Assembly: GCA_024762625.1 (NCBI GenBank)
Contig: JANTHA010000003.1
Span: 1 to 22,583, forward strand
Reading direction: 5' to 3'
Length of the DNA stretch: 22,583 nt
Source: Thiotrichaceae bacterium
Lineage (GTDB): Bacteria; Pseudomonadota; Gammaproteobacteria; Thiotrichales; Thiotrichaceae
Shown: piece after piece, positions 16,727-22,583 of the stretch
Numbering within the stretch: position 1 is the stretch's first letter
Layout: each line of letters begins with the position of its first letter
The notes under the pieces: model-generated
The model's input: the letters and a program-made list of their open reading frames with translations, nothing else
Told to the model about the DNA's origin: nothing
Database searches by the model: none
Made by a program: the position numbers and the translations under genes

Positions 16727-16749
16727 ATTATAGATGGCTGGCGATTATA
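16727..16749 (-). promoter_or_regulatory. Candidate -10 boxes upstream of the cytochrome gene
   Basis: Two perfect TATAAT hexamers occur on the minus strand, at 16727-16732 and 16744-16749, 55-77 nt before the cytochrome ATG. Neither has a good TTGACA-like -35 at 16-18 nt, so this is suggestive only. The rest of the 408-nt gap 16673-17080 is A+T-rich and has no convincing gene; its other notable item is the 24-nt palindrome at 17046. Confidence 0.4.
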
Positions 16750-17045
16750 TGCGGTTTTCCTAATATACTCCACTTTTTTTTCAGGGATATTGTGTTACTA
16801 GCAAAATCCTTGACTTTCATCATTAAATTAAAAATGATTTCATTACTCAAGGCGGTGATATTCCACTTATTGCAGACACGAGAAAACCGGCAGAATAAGG
16901 CGTTATTGTTTTCAAATACCAAAGCTAAAAACCAAATCAAAAATTGATAATTATCGTAAAGAACGCTGTTTCTCCAATAGTGTCAAGTATGATTAGCTTG
17001 TAAATGGCATCAACAATTCAGCATTATTCGCTTTAGCATTCTTCA

Positions 17046-17069
17046 CTGAAGCAAGTTAACTTGCTTCAG
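17046..17069. terminator. 24-nt perfect palindrome downstream of the giant surface-protein gene
   Basis: CTGAAGCAAGTT is directly followed by its exact reverse complement, AACTTGCTTCAG. It starts 12 nt past the stop of the minus-strand gene, so as RNA it would fold into a 9-bp stem with a GTTAAC loop. It lacks a T-run on the minus strand. A factor-dependent terminator, mRNA stabiliser or protein-binding site are all possible. Confidence 0.5.
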
Positions 17070-17080
17070 CTTTAATGCAA

Positions 17081-20000
17081 TCATTTTTTTATTCTGAGAA
17101 ACAACGGTCTTTTTCGATTTGCTTCGAAAATTAACAACAAGATAAGTAGCATTAGTCCCCATTCTGAGAGCGTCGGAATATTGCTGGGCGGCTTGTAGCT
17201 GGTTGGGTCTGGTTCGCCATCTGCTGTTGCCGGATTATCTGTCGGTACTGAGGCATCAGGAGTTCCGTCATTATCAAAATCCCATTGCGATTGAGCCTGG
17301 TTCTCAATCTCCTGGTTTTGTATCCCAGGGTTATCAAGAACGCTGACAAAACGGATGACAACCTCATTATTCGCTGTGTCTTCAGTTTTCGAACCAGGGT
17401 CAGATGCAATTGTACCTTTCCAGACCACCCGTCCTCGTGGATAGGTTGCGGTTGGCGCTTCGTAATAACAGTTATTATCGAAGGTTATGTCTGTTGTTGA
17501 GGTTCCGCGTGTTTCACAATAAACGCCGCTGGCGCTGACGAAGTTTCCGGCAGGCATGGGCTCAAAGTGAGTTCCAGCCGGAACTTCATCAAATACAATC
17601 ACGCCAGGCGCCGCGAAGTTGCTGTCATTTATCCAGACCATTTGCCATTCCATGCCAATCACTCCTGAAGGCGTCACTGTTTTAATCCCTGATGGAGGAT
17701 CAAACACAAATACCAGATCAACCGAGCTATCATCTTTGGAAGACGCATCATTTCCGGTTGGCTTGCCAGCGGAGTCAGATGGCGTAGCAACCACGCTTGC
17801 CTTGTTGGTTAAGCTGGTTTTTGCAATCGCCTCGTAGTAGTACACAAGCGTTGCGCCTGGCTCCAATGCAACCGGGGCAGGGCTATTAAGCAGAGTTAAT
17901 TGTGCATGTGATAACCCGAGAGTCTCATCCGTAAGCTGTATGCTGGTCAGGTAAGTGCTGCCAGAATTGGTCACCTCGAAACAGTAGGTAACTGCTTCTT
18001 GTTTATCTCCGTCCAAATCAACCAGAACGATTTTATCCTTGGCCGCAGGGGTTGCACATTGATTCCCAGAGTCGTGACCGGCATAGCCTGTTTTGGTAAT
18101 TGTTACGCTACCAGTTTGAGCGTAGATAATAGTCACTGTTGCCGGGTTGGATACTTTGCCGCCCTTGTCTTTCACCGTATAAGTGACAGGCGTCGGGTTG
18201 GAATCAAAGCCAGCAACCGGCGTGAAGGTAATCTCGCCGGTTTCTATATTGACCGTCCAGACGCCTTCGCCAGCGACTGTCAATGTGGTCACAGAATTGC
18301 CAGACTCATCAATCAGGCGGACTGATTTAGGGTCAAGCAGTCCTTCTGGATCAGAGTCATTCGACACTGGATTCAGTGTGACAGCCGTACCCTTTGCATT
18401 ACCCGTGCTGATATCATTGACCGCTACCGGTGGTTCATTAACATCCACCACGGTAACTGTCAGGCTGGTGCTCTGTTCAGGCGCCTGATCAGCGTTTGCA
18501 GTCGCGCTATTATCAATTTTACCCGCAGCAACGTCCGCCGCCGTCACCTGATACGTTCCCACAAGCTTACAAATGGCCGCAGGATTTAGCGTCGCGCATG
18601 TCTCACTATTCGGAGAAATTTTAGAGTCAGTTACAGTTACACTGGTCAGGGTTGTATTGCCAGTGTTGGTCGCAGTAATCGTATAAGTCAGTGTATCGCC
18701 TTCTGAAATCGAGGAGCTGCCATCTTCATCGGCATTACTCGATATCAATTTGACCAGAGACAGACTCGCTTGATTAAGTATTGGCGTACTTACTACAACA
18801 TCCGGAACCGACGTCACCTCATCACTCGTTGCATGCGCCGTGTTATCAATTGCGCCAGCATCAACATCAGACTGAGTCACCTGATAGGTTCCCACCAGTT
18901 CACATTTCTCGTTGGGCGCCAGAATTGCGCACGTTTTAGTGTTTGGTGAAATTCTGCTATCAGTCAAGGTAACATTGGTCAGATTGGCGTTGCCTGAATT
19001 GAGCGCAGTGACAGTGTATGTCAGAGTATCATTGACACTGATTGTTGTGCTGTTATCTTCATCCGCATTGCTACTCATTGACTTGCTAAGATCCATATCA
19101 AATGCCTGTTCATAATCAATCGTGACAGTAGCTGGATTAGACAGATTGCCATCATTGTCTTTAATCGTGTAATTGACAGGATCAGGATCATCCGTAAAAC
19201 CAGTAATCGGCGTAAACGTAATCTCGCCCGTGAGCGGATCAACTTTCCATTCGCCCTGACCATCAACCAGTAGTTCTTTCACCGGATTACCCTGAGCATC
19301 AATCAGAACAACCGAAGTTGGGTCAAGCAAGCCATCCGGATCGCTATCGCCATCCAGCGGGTTGATTGTGACGCTACTGCCCGGCGCATTGCCTGTGCTG
19401 CTGTCATCATCGGCCAGGGGAGGCTTGCCATAGGTTACAGTTACAGTCGCTTCATTTGATACATTCCCGGAATTATCTTCCACGGTGTATCTGACCGGAT
19501 CCGGGTTGCCGCTAAATCCGGCTGCCGGCGTAAAGCTGACCGCGCCTGTGCCTGGCAATACTGTCCAGACGCCCTGTGACGTTGTGATCATGGTGACCGG
19601 ACTACCTGATACTGGGTCAATCAGTTTGACAGAATCCAGATTAATGAAGCCATCCGGGTCATTATCAGTGGCTGTCAGATTCACCACGGTTGGACTGCCA
19701 ATAACCGGGTTGTGCTGGCTATCATCTGTTGCAAGCGGTGGTTTGCCATATGTAATGGTGACGCTTGCCTGATTTGACAGATTGCCGTCATTGTCTTTGA
19801 CGGTGTAGTCAATCGGCGTAGGGTCGCCCTTAAAGCCAGCTTCTGGCGTGAAGGTGATTTTGCCTGTCAGCGGGTCAATTGACCAGATTCCTTCACCGCT
19901 TACAATAAGGGATTCGCCAGGGCTTGCGGCGCCAACGATCTGGACGGTAGCAGGATCCAGGTCGCCATCGGCGTCATTATCATTACCTAGCACATCGACT

Positions 20001-22583
20001 TCGGTCGCTAAGCCCAGAACCGGGTTGTGTTTGATATTGTCGGTCGCCTCTGGTGGTTCGCCATAGCGTATTGTAACGGTGGCGGGTTCAGATACATTGC
20101 CATCGTTATCTTCGAGGGTGTATTCGACTTGCGTAGGATCGCCGACAAAACCTGTTTCTGGTGTAAAGGTTATTTTGCCACTGGCATCCACAACCCACTG
20201 GCCTTCGCCAGGAACGGTGAGTGTTTTACCATCAGGGCTGAGCACGCCGCCAGCAGGTGGATTAACCAGCTTGATGCTAGCCGGAACAATGTCGCCGTCC
20301 AGATCAGTATCGTTGTTTACCAGATCAACCGTTGTGGGCGCGCCTACCACCGGATTGGATGCGCCATCAGGACTTGCCATTGGCGGCTTACCGTAAGTGA
20401 CCCTGACCGTAGCAGGATTTGAGCGATTGCCCGCATCATCTTCGACCGTATACTGGATTGGCGATGGATTCAGTTTAAAGCCAGCTTCTGGAACAAACGT
20501 AATTTTGCCTGTTGCCGAATCAATTTTCCATTCGCCTTCACCGGCTACCACGAGCGAGTCACCCGGATTAGCTGTACCGCTTATCTGAACTGTTGCGGGC
20601 ACAAGATTGCCATCAAGATCATTATCATTACCCAGCACATCCAGTTCGGTCGGTGTTCCGATAACCGGGTTGTGCTTGCTGTCATCCGTAGCTATAGGCG
20701 CGTCGCCATAGGTCACTGTCACCGAGGCAAGGTTGGATGTATTGCCATCGTTATCATCCACTGTGTACAGAATAGGGGTTGGATCGCCAGTATAGCCCGT
20801 TTCTGGTGTGAAGCTGATCTTGCCCGTTGTGGTATCGACCGACCAGACGCCTTGACCGGGGATGGTCAGTGGGTCGCCCGGATTAGCAGTACCCGCAATC
20901 TGAACGCTGGCGGGATCGAGCGTGCCGTCATCGCCGTTATCGTTATCATTGGCGAGTACGTCAACTTCGGTCACTGTTCCCAGCGTTGGATTCGCCTTGC
21001 TGTCATGATCAGCAACGGGTGGCTTGCCATAGGTCACAGTGACCGTGGCGATATTCGATACATTGCCATGATTATCCTTGACTGTGTAATGAATTGGGGT
21101 AGGGTCGCCCTGGAAGTCCGGTAGCGGTTTGAATGTTATCTCCCCGGTTCCGTTATTGACTGTCCATACGCCTTCACCCGGAACGATTAATTGATCATTA
21201 TCGCCATCGCCATCGGTATCAGTCGCATCATTTGAAATAATACTCACGCTTGATGGTTCAATCTCGCCATCCGGATCGCTGTCGCCCACGAGCACATCGA
21301 CCACGGTATCAGTGCCGATAACAGGGTTATGCTGGGTTTCATTATCTGCCGTAGGTGATTGGAGAGTATCGGTGATTGTGGTGTTGTCATTTGCCGCATC
21401 ATCTTCTGTCACTGGCGTTTCGCCATCAGGGCCAGTTGCAGATGGTATTGCAGTGTTGACAATATCAGGTCCTGCATCAATTTGCGCTTGCGAAATTGTC
21501 CTTGAGGCGGTACATGTCTGTGTTTCATTGACCGCCAAGGTGTCAATATCTTGATCGTTGTCGGCATCATTGTTACAGCGTAGCGTGCCTGCATCAATAT
21601 CTGCGTCCGCAACGGTCAGATTGGTCAAACCAACATTTCCGTTATTGAAGAAAGTGAATGTATATGTAATCACTCCAGGCGCATTCATGGTTGGTTTATC
21701 AGAACTTTTAGCCATGGTATAACTTGGCCCCTGATTGATTGGCGTACTGGTGCTATTGTCATCAGCCGTATCATTTTCAGTGACCTGCGTTATTCCATCT
21801 GGCCCTGTTGCAGATGGCGTCGCCGTATTGTTCAATGGCGAACCCGCATCAATCTGAGCCTGACTTACAGTACGGCTTGCCGTACACGTTTCAGTTGCTC
21901 CTACTGCTAATACGTCAATATCAAGATCATTATCAACATCGCCATTACAATGTAATGTGCCAGCATCGATATTGGCATCTGAAACTGTCAGATTGGTCAA
22001 ACCAACATTGCCGCTATTATGGAATGTAAACGTATAGGTAATGGTTCCCGGTGCAGCAATACTGGTTGGGGCTGCGCTTTTAGTCATCGTATAAACCGGA
22101 TTCTGACTGACTGATGTACTTGTGTGATTATCATTAGCTGCATCGTTTTCTGTTACCGGAGTTGTACCGTCCGGACCTTTAGCGCTTGAAGTTGCAGTAT
22201 TGGTTAGGTCATTTCCGGCATCAATCTGTTCCTGGGTAATTGTTCTGGTTGCAGTACAACTTGCTGTTGCGTTTACATTCAGACTGTCAATTGGACAAGC
22301 TGTCAATGTGCCTGAATCGATATTTGCATCATTGACTGTCAATTGTGTCAACTTTACATTGCCTGTGTTGGTAAATGTGAATGTATATGTGATGACGCCG
22401 GGAGATGAAATAGTGGACTTATCAGCCTCTTTTTTCATGGTATATGAAGGCGTCTGTGCAATGTTAACCGCTATGGTGTTATCAGACGTATCATCTTCAA
22501 CAGCCGGTGTTGTACCATCTGGCGCAGTTGCGCTTGGCGTCGCGGTGTTGCTAATCGCGGTACCGGCGTCAATCTGTGTCTGG
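17081..22583 (-). CDS. Giant repeat surface protein with IPTL-CTERM sorting tail (N-terminus outside window)
   Basis: The frame is open from the right edge of the window, giving about 1,833 residues of an even larger protein. An internal Met at 22438 is not the start, because repeat sequence continues unbroken before it (IDAGTAISNTATPSA, then PSYTM). Order, numbered from that Met: three DUF7507/DUF11-like repeats (to about 360), seven CshA-type fibril repeats (361-1110), two DUF11-like domains (1111-1334), an eighth CshA-type repeat (1335-1439), and a C-terminal region with paired cysteines (1440-1750). It ends with IPTLSEWG at 1754-1761, a hydrophobic helix and basic RKRPLFLRIKK. That tail is the IPTL-CTERM sorting signal, related to PEP-CTERM signals and thought to be processed at the cell surface. 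Asp-rich loops such as DTDGDGDND suggest calcium binding. Probable role: long adhesive or matrix fibre. No sortase-like partner is in the window. Confidence 0.9.
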   Translation of the reverse strand, partial: QTQIDAGTAISNTATPSATAPDGTTPAVEDDTSDNTIAVNIAQTPSYTMKKEADKSTISSPGVITYTFTFTNTGNVKLTQLTVNDANIDSGTLTACPIDSLNVNATASCTATRTITQEQIDAGNDLTNTATSSAKGPDGTTPVTENDAANDNHTSTSVSQNPVYTMTKSAAPTSIAAPGTITYTFTFHNSGNVGLTNLTVSDANIDAGTLHCNGDVDNDLDIDVLAVGATETCTASRTVSQAQIDAGSPLNNTATPSATGPDGITQVTENDTADDNSTSTPINQGPSYTMAKSSDKPTMNAPGVITYTFTFFNNGNVGLTNLTVADADIDAGTLRCNNDADNDQDIDTLAVNETQTCTASRTISQAQIDAGPDIVNTAIPSATGPDGETPVTEDDAANDNTTITDTLQSPTADNETQHNPVIGTDTVVDVLVGDSDPDGEIEPSSVSIISNDATDTDGDGDNDQLIVPGEGVWTVNNGTGEITFKPLPDFQGDPTPIHYTVKDNHGNVSNIATVTVTYGKPPVADHDSKANPTLGTVTEVDVLANDNDNGDDGTLDPASVQIAGTANPGDPLTIPGQGVWSVDTTTGKISFTPETGYTGDPTPILYTVDDNDGNTSNLASVTVTYGDAPIATDDSKHNPVIGTPTELDVLGNDNDLDGNLVPATVQISGTANPGDSLVVAGEGEWKIDSATGKITFVPEAGFKLNPSPIQYTVEDDAGNRSNPATVRVTYGKPPMASPDGASNPVVGAPTTVDLVNNDTDLDGDIVPASIKLVNPPAGGVLSPDGKTLTVPGEGQWVVDASGKITFTPETGFVGDPTQVEYTLEDNDGNVSEPATVTIRYGEPPEATDNIKHNPVLGLATEVDVLGNDNDADGDLDPATVQIVGAASPGESLIVSGEGIWSIDPLTGKITFTPEAGFKGDPTPIDYTVKDNDGNLSNQASVTITYGKPPLATDDSQHNPVIGSPTVVNLTATDNDPDGFINLDSVKLIDPVSGSPVTMITTSQGVWTVLPGTGAVSFTPAAGFSGNPDPVRYTVEDNSGNVSNEATVTVTYGKPPLADDDSSTGNAPGSSVTINPLDGDSDPDGLLDPTSVVLIDAQGNPVKELLVDGQGEWKVDPLTGEITFTPITGFTDDPDPVNYTIKDNDGNLSNPATVTIDYEQAFDMDLSKSMSSNADEDNSTTISVNDTLTYTVTALNSGNANLTNVTLTDSRISPNTKTCAILAPNEKCELVGTYQVTQSDVDAGAIDNTAHATSDEVTSVPDVVVSTPILNQASLSLVKLISSNADEDGSSSISEGDTLTYTITATNTGNTTLTSVTVTDSKISPNSETCATLNPAAICKLVGTYQVTAADVAAGKIDNSATANADQAPEQSTSLTVTVVDVNEPPVAVNDISTGNAKGTAVTLNPVSNDSDPEGLLDPKSVRLIDESGNSVTTLTVAGEGVWTVNIETGEITFTPVAGFDSNPTPVTYTVKDKGGKVSNPATVTIIYAQTGSVTITKTGYAGHDSGNQCATPAAKDKIVLVDLDGDKQEAVTYCFEVTNSGSTYLTSIQLTDETLGLSHAQLTLLNSPAPVALEPGATLVYYYEAIAKTSLTNKASVVATPSDSAGKPTGNDASSKDDSSVDLVFVFDPPSGIKTVTPSGVIGMEWQMVWINDSNFAAPGVIVFDEVPAGTHFEPMPAGNFVSASGVYCETRGTSTTDITFDNNCYYEAPTATYPRGRVVWKGTIASDPGSKTEDTANNEVVIRFVSVLDNPGIQNQEIENQAQSQWDFDNDGTPDASVPTDNPATADGEPDPTSYKPPSNIPTLSEWGLMLLILLLIFEANRKRPLFLRIKK
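18122..18436 (-). repeat. Eighth CshA-type repeat, separated from the array
   Basis: Encodes about 105 residues, PPVAVNDISTGN to NPATVTIIYA, with the repeat core GEGVWTVNIETGEITFTP and YTVKDKGGKVSNPATV. It is separated from repeat 7 by the two DUF11-like domains and resembles repeat 7 more than the others (shared STGNA, GLLDP, VxLID, ATVTI). Confidence 0.8.
18437..19108 (-). repeat. Two DUF11-like domains inserted between CshA-type repeats
   Basis: Encodes two copies of about 110 residues. Both run from SSNADED through DTLTYT, a TxTDSxISPN segment and a Cys pair to LVGTYQVT and IDN. The cores are SRISPNTKTCAILAPNEKC in copy 1 and SKISPNSETCATLNPAAIC in copy 2. The spacing of the Cys pair (10 residues between) is the same in both, suggesting a disulfide per domain. 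Confidence 0.8.
19109..21358 (-). repeat. Seven tandem CshA-type fibril repeats
   Basis: Encodes residues 361-1110 as seven units of about 105-112 residues. Each unit has the order HNPVxG...DVLxNDxDxDG, a variable loop, GEGxWxxxxxTGxITFxPxxGF, then PTPIxYTVxDNDGNxSNxATVTVTYGKPP. This matches the CshA-type repeat first defined in streptococcal fibrils. Units 3 and 5 are especially alike (KHNPV.G, VLGNDND, PATVQI, PEAGFK). At DNA level the units are diverged rather than identical, so they are old or selected for difference. Confidence 0.85.
21359..22583 (-). repeat. DUF7507/DUF11-like tandem repeats (three full, one partial at the edge)
   Basis: Units of about 117-124 residues begin YTM(K/T/A)K and run ITYTFTFxNxGNVxLTxLTVxDAxIDAGTL. 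They continue with a Cys, a C-T-A-(S/T)-R-T segment, then (S/T)QxQIDAG and NTAxxSAxGPDG. The two units nearest the fibril array carry Asp-rich CNxDxDNDxDID loops, while the outermost full unit has a shorter CPIDSLNV. The edge copy starts at QIDAG and shows that the array continues beyond the window. Confidence 0.82.

Noticed and set aside
16728..16940. Minus-strand 70-codon ORF upstream of the cytochrome
   Set aside because: A+T-driven frame, no ribosome site or domain; it covers the candidate cytochrome promoter.
17081..22583. Possible CRISPR or DNA satellite because of the periodic motifs
   Set aside because: The period is about 315-370 bp, in frame and diverged at DNA level; it is explained by protein domain repeats.

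Overview
The window looks like a chromosomal segment of a gammaproteobacterium (possibly a betaproteobacterium) with moderate GC. Three things point that way: housekeeping proteins of proteobacterial type (PykA-like pyruvate kinase, Calvin-type class II aldolase), an S-adenosylhomocysteine (SAH) riboswitch, which is a beta/gamma-proteobacterial RNA class, and a diheme c5-type cytochrome. A tkt-gap-pgk-pyk-fba cluster beside metK-ahcY-metF is the kind of layout seen in chemolithoautotrophs and methylotrophs. The species cannot be named from this sequence.

Left edge to about 2.98 kb: a small secreted fimbrial-subunit-like protein (116-586) with a clear terminator, a second weaker pilin-like ORF, a TauE/SafE-type membrane exporter on the minus strand, and a decayed patch. 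The patch holds a broken P-type ATPase N-terminus (frameshift plus a nonsense codon), an intact 49-residue DUF3096 membrane protein not obvious from long-ORF searching, and an acetate kinase N-terminal remnant just behind metF.

2.99-6.79 kb, minus strand: the activated-methyl/SAH recycling operon, transcribed metK -> ahcY -> metF. A textbook-like SAH riboswitch forms the metK leader, directly after a TATAAT box. The metK-ahcY gap contains a second structured element and the ahcY-metF gap contains a REP-type inverted pair. MetK makes SAM, AhcY removes SAH, and MetF supplies methyl-tetrahydrofolate for homocysteine remethylation, so an SAH sensor at the head of the unit makes sense.

6.79-7.20 kb: a divergent regulatory region with an imperfect inverted-repeat element, a 22-nt palindrome and a tandem 9-bp repeat inside a hairpin.

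7.2-14.44 kb, plus strand: transketolase, GAPDH, phosphoglycerate kinase, pyruvate kinase and class II aldolase. Every intergenic gap contains a hairpin, two of them resembling intrinsic terminators, and a 12-bp perfect terminator closes the cluster. These genes serve lower glycolysis/gluconeogenesis and sugar-phosphate rearrangement.

14.5-16.7 kb: an unknown lipoprotein, a DUF606 (YdcZ-like) membrane protein and a membrane-anchored diheme cytochrome c5-type protein.

17.08 kb to the right edge, minus strand: the C-terminal 1,833 or so residues of a giant surface protein. It has DUF7507/DUF11-like repeats, eight CshA-type fibril repeats and an IPTL-CTERM sorting tail; its N-terminus lies outside the window. 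No tRNA, rRNA, CRISPR array or intact insertion sequence was recognised.
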